This document shows positions 1 to 7,336 of a stretch of DNA of 18,689 bases, in pieces. Made by a program: the position numbers and the translations under genes. Numbering within the stretch: position 1 is the first letter of the stretch; each line of letters begins with the position of its first letter. The notes under the pieces were generated by a model. The model was not told the DNA's origin. It was given only the letters and a program-made list of their open reading frames with translations, and ran no database searches. Source of the DNA: Candidatus Woesearchaeota archaeon (GTDB taxonomy: Archaea; Nanobdellota; Nanobdellia; Woesearchaeales; J091); assembly GCA_003695045.1 (NCBI GenBank), contig RFJB01000024.1, positions 1 to 18,689 on the forward strand, given 5' to 3'.

Positions 1-253
1 ATAATAAGCTTATGCAGCAGACCCGATTGTCAGGGCATGTTGCAGTCACTGGCGCTTTGTCAGGGCCGCAGGGTTGAGTACCTCCAAGATTGTTCATGCA
101 CTGTCCTCCCTTTGAAGTGCATGAATCCAGGTCTTTGTTCACGCTTTTTACCTTGCCTGTGAATATGAGAATCACAACGACGAGAACTATCAATGCTATT
201 GCAGCGACTATTATCACATTCATGGAAAGCTCAAACCCTTTCTTTTTCATCAT
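1..253 (-). CDS. Pilin-like six-cysteine small secreted/membrane protein (3' partial)
   Basis: The frame is open from the ATG at 253 to the left edge (84 codons, no stop), so the C-terminus is missing. The N-terminus is Lys-rich (MMKKKG), then FELSMN and a hydrophobic helix of about 20 residues. This is the layout of an archaeal class III (type IV pilin-like) signal peptide, with cleavage expected after the Gly. Six cysteines follow, spaced C-x6-C-x9-C-x10-C-x5-CC. The start is supported by a GAGGTG ribosome site and an ATGA overlap with the stop of the upstream gene, so the two are probably translationally coupled. The role is inferred only: a surface filament or envelope protein with a disulfide-knotted head. 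The exact family is not recognised. Confidence 0.72.
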   Translation of the reverse strand, partial: MMKKKGFELSMNVIIVAAIALIVLVVVILIFTGKVKSVNKDLDSCTSKGGQCMNNLGGTQPCGPDKAPVTATCPDNRVCCISLL

Positions 254-525
254 CCCACCTCTAACCCTGTAGGCTGGCAGCATATATCCTCTTTTTTTCC
301 ATCATAATTGCAGCTTGTTTTTAGCAGGGCAACCTCCCCTGGTTTGCATTCTGATGCGCTTTTAACACAGTCTCCTCTGCACTTGGTCAGCTCTTCTCCG
401 AAAGTACCGCTTTTTGAGTAAAACAAGGACACCATTACAACAAGGACTATTACTGCGAGCACAGCGACAATAACAATATTAAAAGAAATCTCCGCCTTTC
501 GGCGGGGCAAAAAAGATTGGAACAT
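250..525 (-). CDS. Pilin-like six-cysteine small protein, second of tandem set
   Basis: The protein has 91 residues when started at the ATG at 525, which overlaps the upstream stop (TAATG). An in-frame ATG at 546 is an alternative. The N-terminus has a basic RRK-A-E stretch then ISFN and a hydrophobic segment of about 22 residues, resembling a type IV pilin leader, though with Ala rather than Gly at the likely cleavage site. The soluble part carries six cysteines spaced C-x3-C-x6-C-x11-C-x9-CC, ending in the same Cys-Cys pair as its two neighbours. It looks like a diverged paralogue made by tandem duplication. A role as minor pilin or surface adhesin is an inference; no enzymatic motif is seen. 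Confidence 0.72.
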   Translation of the reverse strand: MFQSFLPRRKAEISFNIVIVAVLAVIVLVVMVSLFYSKSGTFGEELTKCRGDCVKSASECKPGEVALLKTSCNYDGKKEDICCQPTGLEVG

Positions 526-782
526 TATGCTACTCTTATGCAGCATACCTGTTCGCTTCCGCCTTCCTGACAACTTGCATCCCACGCGGGATAATGATTG
601 TATCCTGGCTGATCAGAGCAGCTGTCCATGCATGTTCCTCCATTGGTCACACAGTCGACCGTCTGGCTGCTCCACTGGCCGGTCCTTCCAAGGAATATGA
701 TTGAAAGAACCACGAGCACAAGAAGAGCCAGCGCTGCAATTATTATGACATTCATAGAAATTCCCTGGCCTTTTGAGTTCAT
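525..782 (-). CDS. Pilin-like six-cysteine small protein, first of tandem set (class III signal peptide)
   Basis: The protein has 85 residues and starts MNSKGQGISMN, a clear archaeal class III signal peptide (basic, KGQG, then a hydrophobic helix) processed in known systems by an EppA/FlaK-type prepilin peptidase. The ATG at 782 is chosen over that at 788 because the GAGGTGA ribosome site is then about six bases upstream rather than one. The exported part has six cysteines spaced C-x6-C-x3-C-x15-C-x8-CC. The number and order, with a terminal Cys-Cys, resemble beta-defensin-like spacing, but no homology is claimed. It leads a three-gene operon transcribed toward the left edge. Confidence 0.75.
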   Translation of the reverse strand: MNSKGQGISMNVIIIAALALLVLVVLSIIFLGRTGQWSSQTVDCVTNGGTCMDSCSDQPGYNHYPAWDASCQEGGSEQVCCIRVA

Positions 783-856
783 TCCCATTCACCTCTCACG
801 AATTTGGACTGTTGAAACCCTATAAACCTCAACTAAAACCCCTATTGAACTTCTCG

Positions 857-866
857 TATTTAAATG
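857..866 (-). promoter_or_regulatory. Candidate TATA box for the pilin-like operon
   Basis: The minus strand reads CATTTAAATA here, an AT-rich box in the gap before the pilin-like operon. Initiation about 25 bases downstream would give a leader of about 50 bases to the ATG at 782. A second possible box (GTTTATA, near 822-828) is closer and would give a short leader, so the assignment is uncertain. Confidence 0.35.
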
Positions 867-890
867 TATCGTATATTCTTTTTCGCAATA

Positions 891-900
891 ATTTATAAAA
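891..900 (+). promoter_or_regulatory. TATA box, leaderless promoter of the membrane protein at 922
   Basis: ATTTATAAAA is centred about 26 bases before the ATG at 922, and there is no ribosome binding site between them. This is the geometry of an archaeal leaderless transcript. Confidence 0.6.
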
Positions 901-921
901 CCCTTTGTTACACCGTTCCCT

Positions 922-1401
922 ATGGCTTTTTCACTTCCGCAGATTGTCCAGATGGCAGCCCTCACTCTTGTTCCGGGCCTTGAGTTGAGAGCAAGCATTC
1001 CTTTCGGCATCATCAAGCTGGGGCTGGACCCTCTTCCGGTTTTTGCTGTGTGCGTCCTATTTAATGTTCTTCTCGGCCCCCTTGTTTATGCTGCCTTATC
1101 TCTATTCGTAGAAACCCTCAGGAAAGCAGGATTCATTGACGCTCTTTATTCCAAGATTGTCGTGAGAACGAGAAAACGCGCCAGGCCGTATGTGGAGCGC
1201 TTTGGCTTCATCGGGCTGGCGCTCTTCATTGCGGTGCCCCTTCCCGGCTCCGGCTCTTATTCCGGCGCTCTTGCCGCCTACCTCTTCGGAATGGACCTGA
1301 GAAAATTTTCCCTTGCGAACCTTGTCGGAGTTCTTATCGCAGGCATTATTGTCACTTTTCTGACTCTTACGGGAAATTACCTGTTCCTCAAGCTGGTCTG
1401 A
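922..1401 (+). CDS. Small multidrug-export-family membrane protein (COG2426-like)
   Basis: The protein has 159 residues with four or five hydrophobic segments. It carries the two signatures I associate with the putative small multidrug export family (PF06695): PGLELRASIPFG near residues 18-29, and a glycine-proline block (AVPLPGSGSYSGALAA, about residues 104-119) followed by a C-terminal membrane helix. The biochemical role of the family is poorly established despite its name, so the substrate is unknown. It appears to be transcribed without a leader from the TATA box just upstream. The next gene, on the same strand, starts about 50 bases later and has its own AT-rich box. Confidence 0.8.
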   Translation: MAFSLPQIVQMAALTLVPGLELRASIPFGIIKLGLDPLPVFAVCVLFNVLLGPLVYAALSLFVETLRKAGFIDALYSKIVVRTRKRARPYVERFGFIGLALFIAVPLPGSGSYSGALAAYLFGMDLRKFSLANLVGVLIAGIIVTFLTLTGNYLFLKLV

Positions 1402-1405
1402 AGGC

Positions 1406-1420
1406 ATAAATTAAATAAAT
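1406..1420 (+). promoter_or_regulatory. Candidate TATA box before the dolichol-kinase-family gene
   Basis: The AT-rich run ATAAATTAAATAAAT lies right after the upstream stop codon. Initiation about 25 bases downstream would fall near 1438, just before the ATG at 1452. This argues against using the ATG at 1419, which lies inside the box. Confidence 0.45.
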
Positions 1421-1451
1421 GCCCGGCAACACCCTTCTGCAGGATGTTTCC

Positions 1452-2051
1452 ATGGTAGACCACAGAGAACTCAGGAGGCAGATGCTTCATCTTTTTTTCG
1501 GAACCCTGTTCCTGATTTTAATATACGTTGAGTTCCTTACTTCATGGTCGATATTCATCCTGATAGTTGTCCTTGGCATCGTGTCCTATGCCAGCACAAA
1601 ATTTACCCTTCCCGTCATAAACGAGCTTATAGAAAGGTACGAACGGCCTTATGATGCTGACAAATTCCCCGGAAGGGGACCTATCCTGATGCTGGTCGGA
1701 ATCCTTTTGAGCCTGAAGTTGTTTCCGCGCGACATTGCGCTTGCCTCAATAGCGGTTCTCGCATTCGGCGATTCCATTTCGCATTTGGTGGGTGCGCGCT
1801 TCGGCAGGCGAAAGTCAATCTTTTCTCCTTCAAGCCCGAAGCTCCTTGAAGGAACTGTTGCGGGTTCGATTGCCGGCTTTTTTGCGGCTCTTGCATTCGT
1901 AGAGCCGGTGGAGGCGTTTTTCGGCTCTCTTCTGGCTATGATTGCGGAATCCGCAGAAATTGACATGAACAAAAGGCCTGTGGACGACAACATGGTGGTT
2001 CCGCTGGTTGCGGGCACGGTTATGCTCATACTTCGCTCATACGGTTTTTAA
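1452..2051 (+). CDS. Dolichol kinase / phytol kinase / CDP-archaeol-type family membrane enzyme (COG0170-like)
   Basis: The protein has 199 residues and several membrane segments. The conserved block is FGDSISHLVGARFGRRK, then a loop and KLLEGTVAGSIAGF, typical of the COG0170 group (SEC59 dolichol kinase, VTE5 phytol kinase, CTP-dependent lipid kinases). A RRQMLHLFFG stretch near the N-terminus also fits. The likely reaction is CTP-dependent phosphorylation of a polyprenol or similar lipid in the membrane, but the substrate cannot be read from sequence. An upstream in-frame ATG (1419) is rejected because it sits in the probable TATA box. Cbf5 follows after six bases, before its ribosome site, so the two are probably co-transcribed. 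Confidence 0.78.
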   Translation: MVDHRELRRQMLHLFFGTLFLILIYVEFLTSWSIFILIVVLGIVSYASTKFTLPVINELIERYERPYDADKFPGRGPILMLVGILLSLKLFPRDIALASIAVLAFGDSISHLVGARFGRRKSIFSPSSPKLLEGTVAGSIAGFFAALAFVEPVEAFFGSLLAMIAESAEIDMNKRPVDDNMVVPLVAGTVMLILRSYGF

Positions 2052-2066
2052 CAGGAGGTGCTGTTG

Positions 2067-3062
2067 TTGAACCCGGAAGAAAAACTCCCATTTGAACTCA
2101 TAAAGCGTGATATTGTTGTTAAAAGAGAGGCAGACACAAGCCCCAAGTGGGGCAAAAGGCCTTCGGAACGGTCTGCGGACGAGCTGGTCAAGCACGGCAT
2201 AGTTATCATTGACAAGCCCAAAGGTCCGAGTTCTCATCAGGTAAGCGCGTATGTCCAGCAAATACTCGATATTTCCAAGTCCGGCCATTCGGGAACTCTG
2301 GATCCGAAGGTCACGGGAGTGCTGCCTGTTGCCCTTGAAAAAGCCACGCGAATCGTTCAGACGCTCATTACTGCGGGCAAAGAGTACATTGCGCTTATGC
2401 ACCTTCACGATGAAGTTGAGGAATACGAACTAAGAAAGGTCATGTCTGAGTTTGTTGGCGCCATAAAGCAGCTTCCTCCCATTAAGAGCTCCGTCAAGAG
2501 GCAGGAGCGGTTGAGAAAAATTTACTACATCAGGATACTTGAGATTAAGGGCCAGGAAGTTCTGTTCAAGGTCGGCTGTCAGGCGGGGACTTACATAAGG
2601 AAGCTCTGCCACGATATAGGCCAGCGTCTTGGGTGCGGCGCTCACATGGCAGAACTGAGGAGAACGCAGGCAGGACCGTTTAAGGAGAGCGAGGCATGGA
2701 CTTTGCAGGATTTGGCTGACGCCTATTATTACTGGCAGGTTCTTGATGACGACACCTTCATAAAAAAGGTTGTGCTTCCAATCGAGGAAGGAGTGAGGCA
2801 TCTTCCCAAGGTCTGGGTTCTCGACTCTACCGTTGATTCTATCTGCCACGGCGCCAATCTTGGCATTCCCGGCATCTCAAAGTTCCATTCGGGCATAAGA
2901 AAAAATGATATGGTTGCAGTGATGACCTTAAAGGATGAGCTTGTCTGCCTCGGCAGGGCTAACATGACTTCAAAGGATATGCTTGGCAATAAGGGAATCG
3001 CGGTAATTACCGAGAAGGTCTTTATGCCTGCAGGGACTTATCCGCGGGTTGAGCGCTTTTAG
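2067..3062 (+). CDS. cbf5: Cbf5/TruB-family tRNA/rRNA pseudouridine synthase
   Basis: Archaeal Cbf5 is the catalytic subunit of H/ACA ribonucleoproteins, converting uridine to pseudouridine in rRNA, and it can also act on tRNA U55. The catalytic motif GHSGTLDPKVTGVLPVAL is present, with the Asp near residue 79. A TruB-type motif AGTYIRKLCHDIG and a C-terminal PUA domain (about residues 245-330) follow, and length is normal (331). The start is not ATG: AGGAGGTG at 2053-2060 is a strong ribosome site followed by GTG CTG TTG TTG, and TTG at 2067 (or 2064) has the best spacing. The GTG at 2058 would lie inside the ribosome site. It ends tail to tail with DUF357. Confidence 0.95.
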   Translation: MNPEEKLPFELIKRDIVVKREADTSPKWGKRPSERSADELVKHGIVIIDKPKGPSSHQVSAYVQQILDISKSGHSGTLDPKVTGVLPVALEKATRIVQTLITAGKEYIALMHLHDEVEEYELRKVMSEFVGAIKQLPPIKSSVKRQERLRKIYYIRILEIKGQEVLFKVGCQAGTYIRKLCHDIGQRLGCGAHMAELRRTQAGPFKESEAWTLQDLADAYYYWQVLDDDTFIKKVVLPIEEGVRHLPKVWVLDSTVDSICHGANLGIPGISKFHSGIRKNDMVAVMTLKDELVCLGRANMTSKDMLGNKGIAVITEKVFMPAGTYPRVERF

Positions 3063-3346
3063 TCGACTGTGAACAGCCGGGAGTCGTGGTCAACGTCAAA
3101 AACGCCTATTCTTGCTCCCGCATCAAGCCATCCGTGCGCGTAATTTAACGCTCCAAAAGCAGTCAGGAGGTCGTTCTTGTCCATGAAATGCTTGGCGTCT
3201 TCGTAATAGCGCTTTGCCATGTCGAGAAAGTCCTCTGCGGTTTTGTGGAGATGCGTACCTTGAGGGCTTGCAATCCTGACCTTTTTTATAGCAAGCCCGG
3301 TTATCTCAAAGTACTTTTTCAGTTTTTCTCTGAGCTCTTCTTCCAT
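3059..3346 (-). CDS. DUF357 family protein
   Basis: The protein has 95 residues, mostly helical, with an alternating charged N-terminus and the core DMAKRYYEDAKHFMDKNDLLTAFGALNYAHGWLDAGAR. I recognise this as the archaeal DUF357 family (PF04010), whose role is unknown. The ATG at 3346 lies just after the rpoK stop. An upstream TTG at 3367 would overlap rpoK and is less likely. It is the last gene of the exosome superoperon, so a link to RNA processing or ribosome work is possible but is only guilt by association. Its TAA stop overlaps the TAG of Cbf5 on the other strand. Confidence 0.82.
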   Translation of the reverse strand: MEEELREKLKKYFEITGLAIKKVRIASPQGTHLHKTAEDFLDMAKRYYEDAKHFMDKNDLLTAFGALNYAHGWLDAGARIGVFDVDHDSRLFTVD

Positions 3347-3350
3347 TCTC

Positions 3351-3566
3351 CTATTCCTTTTTGTCAAGGAGCTTTCCCGGCATTGGCCTTCTCACTGTAA
3401 GAGGTATTACTCCCTTTTCGAACTCTATCTTTGCTATCTCTATAGGGTTGTATTTTATTCGCTCAAGCTCTTTTTCGCTTAGTTTCACCATGAAGGGAGC
3501 GCCCATGCTTATCTGCAGGGCTCTGCTTCCTATCATCCTGGCTTTCTCATACTTTGTGTATCTCAC
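3351..3566 (-). CDS. rpoK: DNA-directed RNA polymerase subunit K (Rpb6/omega homologue)
   Basis: This small subunit helps assemble and stabilise the archaeal RNA polymerase. The family core is clear: YTKYEKARMIGSRALQISMG, then AP and a region with NPIEIAKIEFEKGVIPLTVRRPMP. The product is about 71 residues when started at the GTG at 3566, which has a GGGGTGAT ribosome site at good spacing. A GTG at 3575 overlapping the rrp42 stop (GTGA) is the alternative. The open frame extends further upstream, but that part is the shadow of rrp42. Its place after rrp42 is unusual: in many archaea rpoK sits with the L13/S9/rpoN ribosomal cluster. Confidence 0.92.
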   Translation of the reverse strand: MRYTKYEKARMIGSRALQISMGAPFMVKLSEKELERIKYNPIEIAKIEFEKGVIPLTVRRPMPGKLLDKKE

Positions 3567-3571
3567 GAAAA

Positions 3572-4348
3572 TCACCCCAGAAGAGCTCTTAGTTCCTCTA
3601 TCTTCTCTTTTGCGAGGTCTATCATGTTGGATATGTCCTCTGTGCTCAGCGGCTCGTTGCCTCCCTTCTGCATAGCGCATATCTCACCGTCCTCTGTGAC
3701 TGCCACGGTCAGTCTTGCATCACTAACAGCTTCCTCTTCTGTTGTCGGGTCGACAATCAGGTGGGGGCCTACCTTATGCACTGTAACCGACAGGGGCGTC
3801 TTGCTTACCGGCAGTTTCTTGTCGGTTAGGTTCTTGTAATCTATCACTCCGTCTTTGTGTTCGGGGAAGACGGCGTCTTTTATTGCTGCTATTGCCGCCA
3901 GCGAGGAGGCATCAAAGAGGTTTCCCGCGTCGTTGATTGTGCATATGTCAACAGAGATTATCCACACCATTTCGCCTTCTTTGATGCAGAGCTTCTTTCC
4001 GTCTATGGCGCCGCTCTCTCTTATGCCTCTGTCAACGACTCTTGCCAGTTCTATTGCCTGTATGCCCGGAGGTCCCAGTTCAAAGTCAGGGTTTGACAAC
4101 GGCAGAAGTTCTGCTCCCACCATGATTGTTCCCTCGTCGGGCTTGTCAGGGTATGGCTTGTCAATCATCATCTTGACTCCTGCTATTACCTCTGTTTCGC
4201 CTATTGTGACCTTTGCAGATCCCTCTGCGTTTTTCGTAACTCCTGTTTCAACCTTTATCGGAGTTCGGTACTCTGTGGTTTTTCTTCCGTCAAGCCTTAT
4301 TCCTGTGTTAATGCAGTCAATAACATGCTGTCTTGCTTCACTGTCCAT
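3572..4348 (-). CDS. rrp42: Exosome complex subunit Rrp42 (RNase PH-like, structural)
   Basis: Rrp42 pairs with Rrp41 to form the hexameric RNase PH ring of the archaeal exosome. It lacks catalytic activity itself but completes the active-site interface. The protein of 258 residues shows GIRLDGRKTTEYR near the N-terminus, VIAGVKMMIDKPYPD, GPPGIQAIELARVVDRGIRES and VDPTTEEEAVSDARL, all typical. The ATG at 4348 is chosen because it follows a GGGGGTGAT ribosome site. This start lies inside the last codons of rrp41, an 11-base overlap that suggests coupled translation, in line with a one-to-one complex. The upstream ATGs at 4375-4378 would lengthen that overlap. Confidence 0.95.
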   Translation of the reverse strand: MDSEARQHVIDCINTGIRLDGRKTTEYRTPIKVETGVTKNAEGSAKVTIGETEVIAGVKMMIDKPYPDKPDEGTIMVGAELLPLSNPDFELGPPGIQAIELARVVDRGIRESGAIDGKKLCIKEGEMVWIISVDICTINDAGNLFDASSLAAIAAIKDAVFPEHKDGVIDYKNLTDKKLPVSKTPLSVTVHKVGPHLIVDPTTEEEAVSDARLTVAVTEDGEICAMQKGGNEPLSTEDISNMIDLAKEKIEELRALLG

Positions 4349-5075
4349 CACTATCACCCCCTTCGTTGCTGACATCAATGTCGAATTTGGCTTTAAGCGC
4401 CTTTCGCTGTTCTTCCACTATTCTTGTGCATGCTTTTTTTGCCATTTCAAGCGCTTCCGTCAGTTGTTCTTTGCTGATTCTTCCGTCCATCTGGAGCAAA
4501 CTGAACTTGTCCATTGTCGGAATGTATGCAGTTGGTATGTCTGCCACAGGACCGCCTTCATACGATTCTTCGGAATAGTCAAGATCAACGACTATCTTGT
4601 CATCAACCCTTCCTACCGAGACCGCGCCGACGAGGTCCTTCATCGTTATCCCTGCGTCCGCGAGCGCCATTGAGGCAGCGCATATTCCCGCGCACCTGCT
4701 TCCCGCGTCTGTCTGGGGCAGTTCTATGAATACGTCCACGACAGCGTTTGGGAACTGTTTGAGGTCCACCACGGGAGTCAGGGCTTTCTCCGTTACCAGG
4801 GAGATTTCTTTTGCCCTTCTGTTCGCGCCCGGTCTAACCCTTTCTCCGGAGCCGGAGAACGGCATCATGTTGTAGTTGCATCTCAGGACCCCTTCGGTGG
4901 GGTTCTGAAGGAACTTCGGGTACAGGTCTCTCGGGCCGTATACTGCAGCGTACGCTACTGTTTTTCCTATTCTGAAGTACGCAGACCCGTCTGCCCGTTT
5001 TATCACTCCCACTTTTGCTTCTATTTCTCTTGTTTCATCGAATGCTCTTCCGTCTTGTCTCTTTGTGTATGGCAT
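4338..5075 (-). CDS. rrp41: Exosome complex exonuclease subunit Rrp41 (catalytic)
   Basis: This is the catalytic RNase PH-like subunit of the exosome, degrading RNA 3' to 5' with phosphate and adding heteropolymeric tails in reverse. Key parts are visible: QDGRAFDETR at the N-terminus, CNYNMMPFSGSGER, the basic RPGANRRAKE phosphate/RNA-binding stretch (about residues 81-90), and DLDYSEESYEGGPVADIP, where Asp179 matches the catalytic Asp of characterised archaeal Rrp41. Length is 245, normal. AGGTGA lies six bases before the ATG, overlapping the end of rrp4. It is central in the superoperon between rrp4 and rrp42, the usual archaeal order. Confidence 0.96.
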   Translation of the reverse strand: MPYTKRQDGRAFDETREIEAKVGVIKRADGSAYFRIGKTVAYAAVYGPRDLYPKFLQNPTEGVLRCNYNMMPFSGSGERVRPGANRRAKEISLVTEKALTPVVDLKQFPNAVVDVFIELPQTDAGSRCAGICAASMALADAGITMKDLVGAVSVGRVDDKIVVDLDYSEESYEGGPVADIPTAYIPTMDKFSLLQMDGRISKEQLTEALEMAKKACTRIVEEQRKALKAKFDIDVSNEGGDSDGQ

Positions 5076-5077
5076 GA

Positions 5078-5779
5078 TTATTCACCTGTCATCTCCTTCT
5101 TCTTTTCCTCAAGGAACGCCTTGACCCTGTCGGTCAGGCCCTGAATGTGCGATTCCCTTTCTATCTTTCTTATGGTCTCTACCGCTATCAGCTCGTCTTT
5201 CGGGTCGCCCTGCAGCCATATGAGCCCATTCTGGCCGACCACTATTCTGCATCCTGTCTGTTCCTTTATGAGGCTTACCATGCTGCCCTGCTTTCCTATT
5301 ATGCGGGGCACTTTGCTGGGGTTGACCTTGATTATTCGTCCTCCTTCCAGCTTTCTCAGGCCGGGGCCTTTTGTGGTTATGTCAACAAGAAACTGGCTGG
5401 TCACATTGACTATTTTTGCTGAAAGGTAATCTCCTATTTTGAACCATTTCGTCAGGTCTGCGCCCTTCTGTATGAACTCTGTTGTCGCGTCCCTCAGGGG
5501 GAGCACTGCAGAGTATGCCGAGTTTGTGTCAAGGCGCCATCCAGTCATAAGGATGTCTATGACCCTGCATATTATCAGGTCGCCTTTTTTCGGGATGTAT
5601 TTTCCCGACAGGGGTATTACCTTTACTGCTCTTCCTGTCACGCTCAAAAGTCCGAGGCGGTTTGCTCGTATTCCTTCTCCCAGCCGGTATGTTCCGCTGC
5701 CGGGGATGTAATCCATTCCGGTTGCTATCTCTTCACCGGGAACAACTATGCTTTTGTTTTCCAGTTTTAGTTCTCCCAT
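5078..5779 (-). CDS. rrp4: Exosome complex RNA-binding subunit Rrp4
   Basis: Rrp4 forms the RNA-binding cap on the Rrp41/Rrp42 ring and guides substrates into the pore. The 233-residue protein has an N-terminal domain (IVVPGEEIATGMDYIPGSGTY), an S1 domain (about 65-140, starting KKGDLIICRVIDI) and a KH domain with the GKQGSM loop near 160. The ATG at 5779 follows AGGAGTGA at good spacing. It sits between SBDS and rrp41, as in many archaea. Nothing is truncated. Confidence 0.95.
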   Translation of the reverse strand: MGELKLENKSIVVPGEEIATGMDYIPGSGTYRLGEGIRANRLGLLSVTGRAVKVIPLSGKYIPKKGDLIICRVIDILMTGWRLDTNSAYSAVLPLRDATTEFIQKGADLTKWFKIGDYLSAKIVNVTSQFLVDITTKGPGLRKLEGGRIIKVNPSKVPRIIGKQGSMVSLIKEQTGCRIVVGQNGLIWLQGDPKDELIAVETIRKIERESHIQGLTDRVKAFLEEKKKEMTGE

Positions 5780-5812
5780 TTCTATTCACTCCTTTGTCTT
5801 TCATTTGGTTGT

Positions 5813-6538
5813 TTATTTTGTTTTGACTATCTTGCTTTCCATTTCTCCATGTGTTATCGCATTGAGCTTGTCGAAAAACTCGCCTTCAAGCCCTCCCGGG
5901 ATTTCGACAACTCCAACCCATGAGCCGTCGTTCTGCCATTCTTCTTTGAGCAGTTTTCCGAATGAACTTACCAGACCGTATGTCTTCCCAGCATAGGAAG
6001 CCGGGATGTGGAGGGCAATCTCTTTCATTTCAAACTTTATCGGAAGAACAGCCCTCAGTTTTTTCAGAACATCCTGAACCTGGTCTTCTGCTCTTTTGTG
6101 CTCGTCAATTCTGACCTTGGCTTCTTCCATCGCGTTTTCTATTCTTGCTGCCGGATGCGGCAGGTGGGTTCTCGGGTCCACCCCGTTTCTGTGTATTATT
6201 TGGATTATCTGTTTCCTCTTTTTCTCTCTCATCTCTGCTCTGTACTCTGCTGTAAGCTGAATTTCTCCATTTCTGATTATCTCTTCTGCAACTTTCAGGG
6301 GGTCGTCGGTTCCGAACACCTGCTTCAGCTCGTGTTCAGACGCGAGTTCTCCTTTCTTTGCATCGTAGAATACCTCTTCGCTTTTGAGAACATCCCTTAT
6401 GTCCATGCCTTCAGGGTTTTCCTTGTATTTTATCGCCAGATCAGGGTCGACTGCCACCTCAAAGTGCTTTCCTTCCTTCTTGATTCTGGCAAGGTTTAAG
6501 GATATTTTCTCCCTTTCAAAGGTCATTCCCTTTGTCAT
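5813..6538 (-). CDS. sbds: Ribosome maturation protein SBDS (Sdo1) homologue
   Basis: SBDS removes the anti-association factor aIF6 from the large ribosomal subunit together with an elongation-factor-2-like GTPase (known from eukaryotes and inferred for archaea). The 241-residue protein shows the N-terminal FYSH domain ([22 protein letters not shown], then [19 protein letters not shown]), a helical middle domain with [23 protein letters not shown], and a C-terminal ferredoxin-like domain with [21 protein letters not shown]. The ATG at 6538 follows GGAGG, with the 3' side of a hairpin just upstream of it (6549-6569). It is co-transcribed with psmA and rrp4. Confidence 0.96.
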   Translation of the reverse strand: MTKGMTFEREKISLNLARIKKEGKHFEVAVDPDLAIKYKENPEGMDIRDVLKSEEVFYDAKKGELASEHELKQVFGTDDPLKVAEEIIRNGEIQLTAEYRAEMREKKRKQIIQIIHRNGVDPRTHLPHPAARIENAMEEAKVRIDEHKRAEDQVQDVLKKLRAVLPIKFEMKEIALHIPASYAGKTYGLVSSFGKLLKEEWQNDGSWVGVVEIPGGLEGEFFDKLNAITHGEMESKIVKTK

Positions 6539-6548
6539 TTTTTCCTCC

Positions 6549-6569
6549 GCCGGAAACCTTCCTGCCGGC
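6549..6569 (-). promoter_or_regulatory. Hairpin between psmA and SBDS
   Basis: The inverted repeat GCCGG ... CCGGC encloses an 11-base loop in the 31-base gap between the psmA stop and the SBDS start. It ends next to the GGAGG ribosome site of SBDS. It could tune SBDS translation or act as an mRNA processing site; nothing more can be said from sequence. Confidence 0.35.
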
Positions 6570-7304
6570 TTATTTTTTTACCTGGTCGAGAAGGGATTTC
6601 AGCTTTTCAGGAGGCATTCTCGTGAATTTCTTGTCGTCTGTTCCTATGTATGCGCAGTCAAGCCTTTCTGCTTCAAACTTGTCGCTCAGGGCGCTCATCA
6701 TCGCGCTTATTCCAAGCTTTACTGCTTCCTCTATGCTCATGTCTTCCTTGTATTTTTTCTCGAGAATTTCCTTTATCTCCATTTCCCCTTCTCCTATGGC
6801 TGTTGCCCTGTATCTGAAGTAGATTCCTGTAGGGTCTGTTTCGTAAAGCTTCGGCTCTCCTCCGTTGTCAACTCCTGCAACGAGCAGGCTTACTCCGAAG
6901 GGTCTTAAGCCGCCGCTCTGAGTGCATATCTGCTTTAGCTTGCATATGTCTTTGACAATGGAAAGAACATCTACCGGCGTGTCATATGTGAATCTGTGCT
7001 GTTGGGCTTTTACCTGCGCCCTTTCCACGAGGACTCTTGCGTCTGAGAGGATGCCCGCTCCTGTTGCGCCGATGTGCTCGTCTATCTGGAATATCTTCTC
7101 AACAGCTTCCGGGACTATGAGATTGCTCACTATCCTCCTGTCTGTGAGCAGAACCACGCCTTCCTTGCAGGTTATTCCTATTGCAGAACTTCCCTGCCTT
7201 ACTGTCTTTTTTGCGTATTCTACCTGGAGCAGCCTTCCGTCCGGGCTGAACATTGTGATTGCGCGATCGTACCCCATTACCTGATATGACATGTTTGTCT
7301 GCAT
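6570..7304 (-). CDS. psmA: Proteasome subunit alpha
   Basis: This is the outer-ring alpha subunit of the archaeal 20S proteasome, non-catalytic and gating substrate entry. The 244-residue protein has the [20 protein letters not shown] signature at residues 12-31, which defines alpha subunits (N-terminal gate helix). DRR follows in [10 protein letters not shown] and [14 protein letters not shown] near 130-143. AGGTGAT lies six bases before the ATG at 7304. The gene sits between pop5 and SBDS as in the classical archaeal exosome superoperon. Confidence 0.96.
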   Translation of the reverse strand: MQTNMSYQVMGYDRAITMFSPDGRLLQVEYAKKTVRQGSSAIGITCKEGVVLLTDRRIVSNLIVPEAVEKIFQIDEHIGATGAGILSDARVLVERAQVKAQQHRFTYDTPVDVLSIVKDICKLKQICTQSGGLRPFGVSLLVAGVDNGGEPKLYETDPTGIYFRYRATAIGEGEMEIKEILEKKYKEDMSIEEAVKLGISAMMSALSDKFEAERLDCAYIGTDDKKFTRMPPEKLKSLLDQVKK

Positions 7305-7336
7305 TCCTTATCACCTGTTTTGTTTTTGCTTTGATT

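Noticed and set aside
1419..1451. Upstream start of the dolichol-kinase-family gene
   Set aside because: It lies within the probable TATA box and adds residues that do not look like the family.
3855..4673. Long plus-strand ORF of 272 codons
   Set aside because: It is antisense to rrp41 and rrp42, with a low-complexity Ser/Ile-rich translation typical of a shadow frame.
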